Program-made: the position numbers and the translations under genes
NCBI GenBank assembly: GCA_963971405.1
Contig: OZ020484.1
Location: forward strand, 4,278,001-4,342,000
Length of the DNA stretch: 64,000 nt
Reading direction: 5' to 3'
Source of the DNA: Psococerastis gibbosa
Taxonomy: Eukaryota > Arthropoda > Insecta > Psocodea > Psocidae
Shown here: positions 43,926 through 56,258 of the stretch, in pieces
Layout of the letters: each line of letters opens with the position of its first letter
Position numbering within the stretch: the stretch's first letter is position 1
Notes under the pieces: generated by a model
The model's input: only the letters and a program-made list of their open reading frames with translations
Database searches by the model: none
Told to the model about the DNA's origin: nothing

Positions 43926-44677
43926 CTTTTAAAAAATATACATAATAATTGTATTTATATTATATTTTATTTTTGCGGCGCCCATCATGCTCCTGCCTCT
44001 GGCTGCCATTGGCTGGATTCCTATACAAAAGTTGTCCATTTATCATTATATGTGAAGAAAAGTTGCAAGTGACCCGTAATTGTTTGAAATTCATCCAATT
44101 ACGAATAATAGTAGTTAGAGTAAGGGTCAAAGTTCGGCTCGGAGCGCTGCCCATAGCGGGAGATTTTGGGGCCAAAATGACCGGTTCCACTTCTATTTTA
44201 ATTGGTTTCTTAGCATCAATTTAGTGGGCCGATTTCCCTCGGAAGAGTAGTCTAAAAGGTCCAATTACTTCCAGTAGTTCCAGTCCGTATATTGAACAAT
44301 ACAGTATAACTTGGTTACAGGAGATATAGTCCAGTCTACTGTGGTTCTTTACTCAAAAAATTGGTTCACCATCATTCCTACAGTTAGGTGTAAGAGATAG
44401 GCCGTAATCTCACTGTATGCAATTTTAAAAAAAGACTTTATTACACTTGTTATTATTCCTTCCATCTTACTAACCGAACTGTACGGCATTTAGCAAAGTA
44501 TGGTAACTTTTCTATTTGTCCTTAGAAGATATTTTTTATTTGCCTCTGAAATAGCAAATAAGCCAAAATGTAGGATTGACCAAAGGCAACTTACGCTATG
44601 TTACTAAGTTTCAGTGGCGAAGCGTGCATGTAAGACGTGTTAATTCCGCATTACACTCAACAAATCCTTAGAATGTA

Positions 44678-45060
44678 TTAAGAGTGTAGGAAAGTGGCAG
44701 CCCAAAATTTAATACTTTTTATTTTTTATTTAATTAACTAAGCATGTTATTAAAAATTTGGTTCCTCAAAGTTGTAGAAGACTACTTCATACATCATATA
44801 ATAAGGTATTTTTAGTTTTCGAAATTGTACTTTTTTTATAAATACGATAATACGTGAAAAGTTTTCGCTTATAAAATATTTGCATGTTTATGAAAAAACT
44901 ACAATTTCGAAAATTAAAAATATCTAATAATATGATGCATGAAGTAGTCTTCTACAACTTTGATGAGCCAAATTTTGAATAACATGCTTAGTTAATTAAA
45001 TAAAAAATAAAAAGTAATAAATTTCGGGCTGCCAATTTCCTTCGGGCTGTACACTCTTAA
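44678..45060. mobile_element. Long foldback element E2
   Basis: Second copy of 20060-20438; ends TTAAGAGTGTA and complement, arms with GATGCATGAAGTAGTCTTCT. The left end has lost a few bases relative to the right. Confidence 0.72.
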
Positions 45061-45374
45061 GAGCTTCGTTGAAATCTATAGCGACCAAATAAGATTGTAT
45101 GAGCATGATGTCATCAACGCAGTCTAAGAAAATTAAGAATCTCGTCACGTTAGAATTCAAATGTTTTCTTTCCTGTTTTCAATTTTTTACTTTTACTTTA
45201 TAAAATGATGCGTGTTTTTTTTAAACATTTTATAACGACATAAAAAATATTTGCAAGCATTACACTCGCAATTGTCCCACGCTCCGCCACTGCTAAGTTT
45301 CCTTAAAGTAATCGAAGGGGTCCTTAGTAACAAATAAATGGCAATCATCCTGCTAGAAGGATGAGTTGAAAACT

Positions 45375-45500
45375 GACCTTCACGTGTTGGGAGTCTGTAG
45401 ATGGTGGAACGTTCTATAAAACCGAGATGACTGGAGGAGTGGTGTCGAGCCGGCCAAAGCTCATCAAGGGCTGTAGAATCAGAAGAAGAAGAAGAAGAAT
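45375..45500 (+). mobile_element. LINE 3' tail with (GAA)n
   Basis: Same sequence family as 40440-40790 in plus orientation: the fragment NRDDWRSVVE reads here as a frame-broken NRDDWRSGVE, followed by AGAAGAAGAAGAAGAA. Confidence 0.65.
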
Positions 45501-45914
45501 CAAAGGGGTTCTTATTGACAAGATCTTGAAATTTCAACCTTCATGCTGCCAAGCGTTACAACTACTCAACGCCGTGTCACACAGCACAGCTGACATATTA
45601 TCTGCTCTGATACATTTGATCATTCGACAGCTGACCTAAGTCAGCTTGCGGCAAGTAACTTCTCAGCTAAGGTACTCGAAGGGATTCTTAGTGACAATAC
45701 CTTGAAATGTCAACCATCCTGCTGCCATGGGCTACAACTTTTCAAACGCCGTGTCACATCGCAAGGCTGCCATATCTGCCGTGATTGCTATGATATTTCG
45801 ACGGTTGATTGACCTAAGCCAGCTTGCGGTAACCAGGAGGTCGTGTGGAGGTGGGTTGACCTTGCCATATCGTCTTTCTTCGCCACCTCTCCTCTTACAT
45901 TTCTCCCTCGTGTT

Positions 45915-47400
45915 ATTCAAGCAAAATTGCGCCGTTGTGCAGTAAATGAGCGGAGGAATTGCAAGGAAAAAATCTTACGAGTCAACCTAAGCCCGCTATT
46001 CCACTTGTCAATATTTCGTCATTTGTGCATCAATAATTTTGTTGATGAGATGACATAGAGTAAAGAAAAAATCACATCAATTATTGAAGAAAAATTGACA
46101 AGTTTCAAATTTGATTTTGTCATTGACGTTTGCTTTGTTTTAAGGAGACTATTATGTAGATACTCAACTTATCTATTATAAACTAAGTTATAATATGGTA
46201 GAGACTTATTAATGATGTCTGCTACCATATTAGAACTTAATTTGTAATAGATAAGTTAAGTATCTACATAATAGTCTCCTTAAAACAAAACAAACGTCAA
46301 TGACAAAATCAAATTTGAAGTAAAATTGACCGGTGGAATACCCGCCTAAGAGGCAAAAGCCTTACTGTTGTGTTATGATGTGTCTGTGGTTTAATAGTAG
46401 GAGGAAAATATAGCCATATTGTTTACGCATAGTTTTTGTACACAAATAGAGCATGTCGAGAAGCGAATAAATCAATGCATTTAATAATGATGTCGTTCAC
46501 TTTTATTTACCAAGAACATAATATTGTACTTACGGATGCCAAAATTCAAATTTCACGGGAAATATACATAGATAGTAGAGCTATAGATATAGAATATCCC
46601 TTATAAGAAATGTCCCTCTAAATTTTGAAGTATGAAGCAAAATTGCGCCGTTTGGCAGTAAATGAGCGGAGAAATTGCAAAAAAAATTTACGATACAACC
46701 TTAATGGGCAATTGTCTTACGGATGCAAAAATTCAAATTTTACGGGAAATTTGCATAGATGGTAGAGCTATTGATATAGTATATTCCTTACAAGAAATGT
46801 CCCTCTAAATTTTAAAGTATGTAGCAAAATTGCGCCGTTTGGCAGTAAATGAGCGGAGAAATTGGAAAAAAAAATCTTACGATACAACCTGAGGGGCAAT
46901 TGTCTTACGGATGCAAAAATTCAAATTTTACGGGAAATATACATTGATAGTAGACCTATTGATATAGTATATCCCTAACAAGAAATGTCCCTCTAAATTT
47001 TGAAGTATGTAGCAAAATTGCGCCGTTTGGCGTAAATGAACGTAGAAATTGCAAACAAAAATCTTACGGTACAACCTGAGGGGCAATTATTGTCTTACGG
47101 ATGCCAAAATTCAAATTTCACGGGAAATATACGTAGATTGTAGTGCTATAAAAAATAGTATATCCCTTAGAATAAATGTTCCTCTAAATTTTGAAGCAGG
47201 CTATATAACAAAATTGTGACGTTTTGTCAACAAATGAGAAATAGCAAGGACAAATTCTTATGAGACAACAAATGCCTTATGGATGCCAAAATGTTTCACA
47301 TGATAAATATATAGTGGAGATATAAAACCTTGTAAATTCATTAGAAGAAATGTTCCTCTACATTTTGAAGTACAGTATGTGTCCGACACTAAGCTCATTA
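45915..47400. repeat. Satellite array, ~187-bp monomer, split by a MITE
   Basis: The start motif CTTACGGATGCCAAAATTC recurs at 46529, 46716, 46904, 47094 and (mutated) 47276, spacing 187, 188, 190 and 182 bp. Monomers share AAATGTCCCTCTAAATTTTG and AAAATTGCGCCGTTTGGCAG. An older partial monomer at 45915-45990 is cut by MITE C2. Monomers at the right decay progressively. Confidence 0.85.
45991..46346. mobile_element. MITE C2, inserted in a satellite monomer
   Basis: Ends GCCCGCTATTCCACTTGTCA and complement-like ACCGGTGGAATACCCGCC, TAA on both sides (45988-45990, 46347-46349). Inside, a second long palindrome around GGAGACTATTATGTAGATAC makes it about twice the size of C1. Confidence 0.75.
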
Positions 47401-48107
47401 CATTGTATTGATCATGTTGTTGGACTAGGGAATGATGTGCTTGCTGTTCTATGCTTTCTTTAGCTTAAGCGTCTACACGCTCAATAGTCTTCATTATTTT
47501 CGTAGTTTTCATCGAAACGAAAATACACCAACTTGCCTGTCGCATAAATAAGAGTTAGAGCTGGATCTACGACTAGTCGTAGTATTTGTGAATGCATCGT
47601 AAATATGTCAATAATAGATAACAGCGCCATATAGACTTCTCTCTGCTTTACAGTCCGGGCGATTTATCTCTGTGGCTTTTTATTGCTTCTCAAATAAAAC
47701 TAACGCGTGGCGTAACGGGCCAAAAAATCACGTTTAACAGTTTTCGATTGTAAGGGCCATTTTTCAACGATCAATTTACGAGTTTCAGTGCTGGGACACG
47801 ACTCAAACACAAATAAATGGCTTTTGCACACGTGTGTGTCGCACGTGTTATTTTGAAGTTTTACAGTTCATACTCTATATCGTAGCATTTATAGCTTATA
47901 GATTGAGAGGGCAGGGCAATTGCACCCCCCCCCCCCCCGCCTGGACCTTTGCTAGCTCTAGCAAGATTACGTGAATACAGTAAATATAGTTATAACTTGA
48001 AATATAGCCTAACCATAAATAAAATAAAATTTAACGCAATAGCAAAAACATAAATATATTTTAACTTATATAATGGGACTTTCACCGATGTATGACTCAT
48101 GTTTTAT
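47401..48107. other. No feature recognised
   Basis: Contains a 14-nt C run at 47925-47938; otherwise plain AT-rich DNA. Confidence 0.35.
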
Positions 48108-48275
48108 CTCATTGTTAAAATTAACTTTGCATAGTTTTACGAATAAAATTAAATTAAAAATTCACAACCGGTTTCGGCTCACGCCATCGTCATGTCAAGC
48201 GTGAGCCGAAACCGGCTGTGAATTTTTAATTTTATTTTATTCGTAAAACTATACAAAGTTAATTTTAACAATGAG
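48108..48275. mobile_element. Hairpin element G
   Basis: 168 bp, arms of about 80 nt pairing almost perfectly from CTCATTGTTAAAATTAAC to ACCGGTTTCGGCTCACG, with a loop near 48187 (CCATCGTCATGTC). No clear target duplication. Confidence 0.78.
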
Positions 48276-48359
48276 TGACAGCAAGTTTTACAAAGTTACT
48301 AAGGAGACTATTATGTTTACTCAGTTTTATGCTTTCCATGTTAAAATTTCGAGCATTGG

Positions 48360-48440
48360 TATAGGCTTAACGTTGTATGTCAAGAAACCCACTATATTTC
48401 GCGCCTATTTTTCAAAAACATTTCCCCTGCCCCCAGCCCG
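48360..48440. repeat. Poly-G-type repeat fragment
   Basis: AAACCCACTATATTTCGCGC and CCTATTTTTCAAAAACATTT resemble the 3' part of 22834-23108, including the C-rich ending. Confidence 0.4.
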
Positions 48441-50109
48441 CAATATACAATAAATAGTTTGACCCGTCGTTATTGTTAAGTGCAATCAATACATTATGTT
48501 TTCCATCACAGGTGTATTTTGGGCTTTGATATTTTTTTTTTTTTTTTTTGTAATCCACCCCCCCCCCCCCAACAGAAACCTGAATTGGCTGGCGCCGTGC
48601 ATTATTGTATACACGTAGAAAAATAAATAATGGTGCTTTGTCGATTGTCGTCTAGCAAACAGTTTTCTTTTTCCTAGTGAGAATACAATTAATCGTTTTA
48701 AGGCACACATTTCAAACAAATCTAATTTCTCTTATAGCCGAGGTGGTGTCAACTGTACTAAGAACGTCAAGGCCCAAAAATCCTCTTTGTTAACCGAATT
48801 TCTTTCATATCAGAATCTCTACTAACCAAGCTGTGTTTAAGAAGCTCTTTTTCTTTAGGTCGAAAACAGTCAGGTTCGGTAGCCCTTACTGCGACCTTTC
48901 GCTTATTTGTAACATGGCTCGTCTACTTTCTGTAACCTGAGCTATAACCTCTGGAGTCTGGTTCCACCTTTCCATAGCTCAGGTAGCAGAGTGAGCCCCT
49001 GGACTAAGCGAGTGAGTACAATAAAACTTAAAGCGTTGCGGGAGGAACGTCCTTGTATCAATTGATTGAATAACAAAATGTGTATTATCATGGTTCCCGT
49101 AATAACTCATCATTCTGCCATTAGGTACACCTCGTACATCAGCCATACTGTACGTACACTATAGAGTAACGCAACCACCTGCCAAATGGGAGGTTAATAT
49201 CACAGTCTCTTGCATATTTGTGATGGGCGAAGACGATAGGCCAAGGCTGGCCCACCTACACGTTTTGACCTCTGGCTTACTACAATCTGGGCTGCTTGCA
49301 GGTCTGCATAGGTGGAGGGCCAAGATGTGCATAGAATGGGTGGTATAGTAGTAGCTGAAAAGTATCTGAAGAGTAGATCATACGAGCAACAGTAATACAG
49401 CAGGACTGGAACGAATACAATCGAGCAAATGAGTTGGTGCAGAAATGCAGATTCTACTGCAAAGGGGAAAAAATATTTCCATGAAATGTTTCTTCTAAGG
49501 TACGCGCGCCCGGGTTGATCGGATTTTCCAATTTCGTAAAAATTAGATTTTGGCGTCTCTGCCACCAAAAGGTCCATAAGGAGGCTGGGGCACTTCTTCA
49601 ACAAGTGATTCCACGAGAACCTACTATTTCTTGTCAATTTGGCAGATTGCTCGAGTGAGGACAACTAGGGCAGCAGTGCGCACGCGTAAAACGGTCATTT
49701 AGAGTTGCGGAAGCCGGGCACGGCAGTAATTACCGTCAGACAGTCGTGCCAAACAGCCCTAATTAATCCACTCTGCAATTATTGAATCAGAGGAGAGCGG
49801 TCATATTGCGAAAACTCCCAGTCATGACCAAACTAGCCCGGCAACGGGGGTATTCACGATTACAGGACACCGGGGAAGTCTGGAAATGGTGGGGAACTGG
49901 ACTGTGGAACAAAAGGCCCAAGTTCTAATTTTTGTCAAATCCTGGATAATAAGTAAGTAAAGTAAGAAAGCAGAGCTCACGATGATAGCTTCGAATCCTG
50001 TAGAATCGCCAGCACGCGGTCAGATATTTGAATTTGCTATACAGTGCTTAGTGGATTCCCATGACATGGTCTTCTTATAAACAAAGCAAAGCAAGACTGT
50101 CAAGGAGTA
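48441..50109. other. No firm gene; one 154-codon frame
   Basis: The minus-strand frame 49200-49664 has no recognisable motif and a low-complexity mix of residues; I treat it as chance. A C run lies at 48560-48570. Confidence 0.35.
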
Positions 50110-50232
50110 ACGAAGCAGTAGAATCCGGGATGATGGTCGTTCTAAAAGCGTGCTTCCAAACGTTTGGTCAACATCTGCGGTCGACATATTCAGTGGTACG
50201 GTGTAGACTTCTAAGATTGTATCTCGGATGGT
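50110..50232. repeat. Dispersed 120-bp repeat, copy 2
   Basis: Counterpart of 9975-10095. A 3-nt length change keeps the minus-strand frame open. Confidence 0.65.
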
Positions 50233-50309
50233 CAGCAGCAGCGCCACCTGGGATTCTACTGCCTCGTCACAGAACTCCGAGTGTGAAAGCCTGTTAAGGA
50301 GTACTTCTG

Positions 50310-50640
50310 GCTATAAAGTTCCCACCATATCCCAAAATGTTGTCTTATTCTTCCTCTTCTTCCCCTTAGTGCCGCGTGCGCAGCGGGGGGGGGGGTCGCC
50401 CCGAACCCAATTCCTGAACTCGCCCGGGTCGGACGTTAACGCATTCAGCTCGGCCATTGCTCTTGCTCCGGCGAGTTGTTCAATCCTTTCCTCGAGGGTT
50501 GTCTTAGGTCTGCCAATGGGTCTTCTTCCTTGTGGCCTTGCTTCAGCCAACATCCGGGTGGTCCTGCTCTGGTCCATCCTTTGGACGTGGTCGAACCATT
50601 GCAGCTGCTTGTTCTACATTGTCCTGCTAGTTAATTTGAC
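50310..50640 (-). mobile_element. LINE C-terminal fragment
   Basis: Minus-strand reading KQLQWFDHVQRMDQSRTTRM then RRPIGRPKTTLEERIEQLAG fits the W-F-x-H-V-x-R-M ... R-R-P-x-G-R-P end of LINE polymerases. It closes with EFRNWVRG and a G/C run at 50387-50396. Confidence 0.7.
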
Positions 50641-51284
50641 CCCCCAGAGACAGTTTGGCTCTATCGACAGCGAACACACTACAACCACTAGTAGGTGGTA
50701 AGTTTACCTTCTGTTGGTTAGCAGAAAGTTTTCTGGCAGTTGTTGCTAACGGCGCTACGTGACATGATGGGGCGTGTTTTGGTAAAACAAAGATTGTCAA
50801 CTGGCAGCGATGCGTAATGCCATAATGCCATAAAGCGTGGCCAATTCAATTACTAAATCCGAGATGATTTGCACTTTCCGCACGAGCAATGAACGAAGTG
50901 TGCCAACAAGATGAACCACCTTCATCTTCATATTTCATCTCAAAAATTTTTAAATCTTAATAAAGGGAGATGTGAACAATTTTATTGGCGTTTTTGTTTG
51001 GGGGGTCCAAAAAAGTAAAGTTATTTAAAATTAAAATTTTAACGTATTTTATTATTGATAGTCCATTTCATCCAGTGCCCATTTTCTTCTATTTCTTCTA
51101 TTATTCTTCTATCCAAAGCCCTTTTATTTTGTAGGGGGTCCGGACCCCTTGGACCCCCTGGGTACGGTATTCGAAACCACGCCTGCACTGCACCTTGACA
51201 AGTTCACGTATTTTGCGGTCATTTTAAGCTATGAAAATATAATATAAGAGAATACGATTTTCCCCATCTTCTTCTGTAGTTGCC

Positions 51285-51480
51285 GGGAAGTTTTACATCT
51301 TCTTCTCCGTCCTGGGCCACTCTTGAGTTCCAAGTAGGGTCCGTAACTCACAACTTAATTACGTACGCCTTCCTTGGTCAGCCGCGGGTATTTGTGCCTT
51401 CAATGATGCTGTCTATCACGGTGCTGAGGAGCCTCTCATGTCGGAAGAGGTGCCCAATCAACTTGGCTTTTCACACAGAT
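51285..51480 (-). mobile_element. LINE C-terminal fragment
   Basis: Minus-strand reading LIGHLFRHERLLSTVIDSII then EGTNTRG and PRKAYV, with one stop, matches the H-x-x-R-H-x-x-L-L-x-x-V-I-x-x-x-I-E-G end also seen at 37318-37570. Confidence 0.65.
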
Positions 51481-51808
51481 ATGGAGAAGAATAGAGTCTT
51501 TCCTTCGTTTCTCCTTTGGACACCCCTTTGTTTGTTATGTGCAGTCTTCTATAGCACCACATTTTAAAGGCTTCCAACTTCAGAAATAGTGTATGTTCTT
51601 TTTGTTAGTTTTCCAATGTCTACTTTCACCATTTCTGCTCTAAGTAACCCTGTCAGTCTGGCGGGGTGCGTACGTCTGTCTCATAACTTGAGGCACCCTT
51701 AGGGTAGACTCCTTCAACTCAGGGACCAGGGGTTGACTGACAGGGTGGACATCCTATAGATAGATAGAATTTAACTTTCCAAACGTGCGGGGGGCTGCAA
51801 TCTTATAT

Positions 51809-51842
<34 letters not shown>
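51809..51842. repeat. (AATC)n microsatellite
   Basis: Eight uninterrupted AATC units next to a degraded repeat. Confidence 0.92.
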
Positions 51843-51844
<2 letters not shown>

Positions 51845-51944
51845 CGTGTATTAGAAAATAGAAATACAAATACACAATACCTGTAAATAATATGAAGATA
51901 CTAATAGTATCGCACCCCCCCCCCCTGAAAAATCCTGGTAACTG

Positions 51945-52545
51945 CCTGGAACTCTGAATAAGACCATTTATTAGGTCAATGGCCGCACCCCTGGCTTGGA
52001 GTGACCGACTGGAACGGAATGCTATGTTTTGACGGGTCTGCCAGATGGCTGGACATTGGATTGACATGTAATGAGATAGGCCAGTTCTTGTGATGAGCAT
52101 CCCATTTGGTTCATCGGAAGTAGAGTGGGCCAACTTTGAATATGACCCTTTATTAAGGGGAATGGGCGCACCCCTAACCTGAACTGAATGTCTAGCTCAG
52201 AATGCCATATTTTATAGTAAAGAAGAAAGAAAATTGATTTTATTTTCCAAATGAGCGAATTTTCGGCCCACTCTTACAATTAACCGGTCCGCCAAAAGAC
52301 TAGACAATGGATTGAGATGTAACGAAATTAGATAGGCCAGTTCTACTGATGAGCATCCCATTTGGCTCATTGGAAATGATGTGGACCGGCTGTGAAGTGT
52401 GAATAGGACCCTATATGGGGGCAATGGCCGCACCCCCGGCTTGGAGTGAACGGCTGGCACGGAATGCCCTATTTTGACTGGTCTGCTAGATGGCTGGACA
52501 TTGGATTGACATGTAATGAGATAGGCCGAGACGCCCCTGTCAGTC
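51945..52545. repeat. Three tandem repeat units, ~185-260 bp
   Basis: AATGGCCGCACCCC, GGCTTGGAGTGA, GATGGCTGGACATTGGATTG and GATGAGCATCCCATTTGG recur in order at about 51980, 52165 and 52425. The middle unit holds about 70 bp of extra AT-rich DNA. Confidence 0.8.
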
Positions 52546-53534
52546 CACCACTCAGTCAAACATTAATAAGATAGGACAGCGAGTTCACAGCATCACGAGT
52601 AAGCTAATTCCCCAGGAAAACAAGGAAAGGTGCGAGTCACAAATATGTGTGATTTTTCAAATGATATGCAGCTCTCAAAAATGCCGAAAGCAACAGCCTA
52701 AGCCCTAAGGTGAAACGAGAAGTTTGAGAAGTTAAAATGGCACATCTTAGCCGTTATAGAAGACTATACCATACAGATGATACTTTGCACGGCAAATTCT
52801 AGTCGAATTTACCCTAATGCACAAATTACATACTCAAGGTAAATTTTGCAACAATAATTTACCAATGAAAACTCAATTAAGCAGACTTCGTTGATTGGCT
52901 ATTCGTTGCAGCAGAAGACATAATGTGTTGTACATTCACTGATTCACAGTGATTACACGGGAAATATGCAGCTTAATTGATTCAAAGTCGACGAGATGCT
53001 ACAATAAATCACTGCCTGTATAGTCTAGTAATTGAATGAAAATGACATAAAGTAGCCTATAGGCTGCAACTTACCACACGTATCATTGGCTAACCAATGG
53101 TGCCTCTTACTCCATTCATTCAACCATAAAACGGCCACTTACCTGTAAAAAAAAAACAAATACTCTGTATTATTATTGGGATTACTAAATTACAAAAATT
53201 ACTAAATTGCAGTTGTTGGGATCAGTTTGAATATATTCAGATAAACAGTCCAGTGGGCTAACTGATAATGTTCATGACTTCACGTAGAGATAACCAATTA
53301 AAGCGCCAACTTTGAAACTCTACATGCTTACTATGTCGTTTAGTAATACTTTAAAGAAATAAATAGCCGGGTTGGCTATGGAGCCAGGAGGGTCATGGCC
53401 CCCACAAAAAGCAAAATTACAAGAGGCTAAATAACCAGAACAAAAAACTAAAGCAAATAAACGTGTAAAGATATTTGGCGGGAAATCAGAACGTGCCGTA
53501 ACATTAAATGTCATTACTCTATTCTGTTATATTA
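52546..53534. other. No feature recognised
   Basis: AT-rich DNA without a visible element. Confidence 0.35.
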
Positions 53535-53845
53535 TACAAGCGGAGCTTGGGCCCGCTTCGCGGCCCCGCTCCCCTTGCGCCTGCCGCGGCCGGCAGCTCG
53601 CCCCTTCGGGGCCTCGCATTTATGTGGTTCCATTGAGAATTACGCAGCTCACCCCTTCGGGGCTAGCATGACTTGTTTTCCTCGTTTTTTTTCGCGGTCG
53701 CGGATATGTGACTGATGCAAAAATTAGATAAAATCCTTGATGCGGATTATATATTTTGCTAAAATTTCAGCTCGATCGGTGCAGAACTTTTTGAGTTTTA
53801 GAAGCGTACACAAACGGACAGAACATTTTTATATATAGATTTTGC
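53535..53845. mobile_element. GC-rich-headed retroelement-like fragment
   Basis: A 120-bp GC-rich head with hairpin-forming GCCCGCTTCGCGGCCC and two CCCCTTCGGGG copies is followed by AGCTCGATCGGTGCAGAACT and a TTTTTATATATAGATT end, a type of 3' end common in insect repeats. Family not identified. Confidence 0.45.
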
Positions 53846-53949
53846 ATTTTACAATAGATTCGTCTAAGAGTACATGAGACTTTTCTGGGAAGGGGCCCCC
53901 AAACAATCCCGGCCCCCGGGCCTCCACAGGGTTAAACCCAGCACTGGAA

Positions 53950-54022
53950 CAGACGGGCCAGGAGGCAAAAAATATTTTTGGCGCGTTCGAATGTCCCATC
54001 TCTCCACTATAGAACTCTATAA
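53950..54022. mobile_element. GAGTTC-type MITE end fragment
   Basis: TTTGGCGCGTTCGAATGTCC then CATCTCTCCACTATAGAACTC is the right end of the 61222-61647 family. Confidence 0.5.
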
Positions 54023-54440
54023 TGGTCTTTATTGGTCAAAACGTTGCAACTTTTGTTATGAAACAGGCAATAAATAACGCGGAGTGCGAAGCACAGAGCA
54101 TACAACATCAAAATTGGCCTGGCCTGCTTTACACTCCGTGATAAATGGTGCGCCGTAAGGCGTCCCAATGTACAATATCTTGCTATTCTATGTTGTAATA
54201 ATGGGCCCATCACGAACTGCCCAGACTTTATTTATTTACCATAATGAGACAGGCCTCTAAGTTACCTAACCTTCTCTATAACGGCTATTGTTGGTGACAG
54301 TGACTGATAGCCATAGCAACAGTTACTAACAAAACACTGGCTGATGTTCGCAGTCACAACTGGTTTGCTATAGTCACAGGCTCCGAAGCATAGCAGAGAA
54401 CAGCAGTGAAGTTTTTTTTTATTCTCTTAATAATAACATG

Positions 54441-55288
54441 TTTGCTTTCCAATTTATACGTAGTATAAGGAAAGCTTTGTGACGGTCGAAATTTTCGATT
54501 CCGAGATTTCAACGGATTTACACGGATTTACCCAGGAACCCAAAAAAGTGTTTTTTTACGAAATGTCTGTCTGTCTGTCGTTCTGTCGATTTCCGGGCAC
54601 ACTACTCGGTCGATTTTGATGAAATTCGGCATGTAGGTTTACAAAAATCATACCTCGGGACCATTTTTTTTTATTTTGGGCTAACTCAATTTGGGGGGTC
54701 TTTATTCTCAAAAAACTCCAAAAAAAAAAACGTCTAAAAAATTATTTCTCAAAAACGGCTCCAACGATTTCTTTTAAATTCACATATATTGTAGTCGTTA
54801 TTAATATTAACGAAATGCGTGGGGTCGCTTGCCCCTTGATAGGTTGCTTCTGGGGGTAAAAAAATAAAAATAACTAAATTTTAATGAAAAATGACTAAAA
54901 AATATTTTTTCTGCGAAACCTTTCTATCGATGATATCTACCTTCAGGCATGTTTTAAGTGTTAAAAGGAGTAATGAAACCGGACAGGTTGCTTTCCCAGA
55001 AAAGTATTTGGTTTTGTAAAAAAAAAATGTTTTTTTTTTGAAAAAATGATAGAAAATTCACGCTCAAATGCATTGGGTGCCCTGCCAGTATTGCTGTGTG
55101 GTAATGTGTTGGTCTGACCTATCTAGAATTTACCTCACCTCCAGTGACGTCAGGTGGACAACACCCCCCCCCCCCCCCCCCCCGAGAAATTTAACCATAG
55201 GAAAATTATTTACCATGAAATTACTCATTTTCTCTATCTACTAATTTTGATAAATTGGAAAGCATGTTCGAGTAAACTCGGACCGGTA
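54441..55288. repeat. Family I long direct repeat, copy 1
   Basis: 848 bp from TTTGCTTTCCAATTTATACG to AACTCGGACCGGT; includes a (GTCT)n stretch and a 20-nt C run at 55164-55183. Copy 2 follows after 112 bp. Confidence 0.8.
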
Positions 55289-55400
55289 ATTTTTCCTACG
55301 TCGTTACCACACGACATACAGTAGGTGCATATATTGTATTTAACAAAAATTGCGTTCAAATTTTCAATTCCAAAAACCTTTTCGGGTGTCCGGTGCATTT

Positions 55401-56258
55401 TTTGCTTTCCAATTTATACGAAGTATAAGGAAAGCTTTGTGATGGTCGAAATTTTCGATTCCGAGATTTCAACGGATTTACACGTTTTGAGGTCCCAGGA
55501 ACCCAAAAAAGTGGTTTTTACGAAATGTCTGTCTGGCTGTCGTCGTCTGTTCGTAGATTTATGGGCTAACTAACTACACAGTGGATTTTTATGGAATTCG
55601 GCATGTGGGTTCATAAAAATCATACCTCGGGACAATGTTTTTATATTTTGGCCTAACTCAATTTGGGGGGGGGGGTTTATTCTCAAAAAACTCCAAAAAA
55701 CGTCTAAAAAAATAATTTCTCAAAGACGGCTCCAACGATTTCTTTTAAATTCGCATAAATTATAGCCCTTATTAACTTTAATAAAATGCAGGGGTCACTT
55801 GCCTCTTGCTTTGGGGGGTAAAAAAATAAAAATGACTAAATTTTAATGAAAATAGACTGAAAAATAATTTTTCTGCGAAACCTTTCTATCGATGATTTCT
55901 ACCTTCAAGCATGTTTTAGGTGTTAAATTGAGTAACGAAACCGGATAGGTTGCTTTCCCAAAAAAATATTTGGTTTTGCCCAAAAAATTATTTTTTGAAA
56001 AAAATGATAGAAAATTCGCGCTCAAATGCATTGTATGCCCTGCCATTATTGCTGTGTGGTAATTAATGTGTTTGTTTGACCTATCGAGAATTTACCAATT
56101 TACCTCACTTCCAGTGACGTCAGGTGGACAACCGCCCCCCCCCCCCCGAGATATCGGAAATTTAACCATAGGAAAAATATTTGCCATAAAATTACTAATT
56201 TTCTCTATCTAATAATTTTGATAAATTGGAAAGCATGTTCGAGTGAACTCGGACCGGT
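55401..56258. repeat. Family I long direct repeat, copy 2
   Basis: 858 bp with the same start and end as copy 1 and a C run near 56136. Its right edge abuts a broken hairpin MITE. The pair either is a local tandem duplication or two ends of one element around a 112-bp centre. Confidence 0.8.

Noticed and set aside
46529..47400. CRISPR-like array from regular spacing
   Set aside because: The whole 187-bp unit repeats, with no unique spacers; it is a satellite.
49200..49664. 154-codon minus-strand gene
   Set aside because: No recognisable motif, no splice or start support, and a residue mix expected of chance translation.
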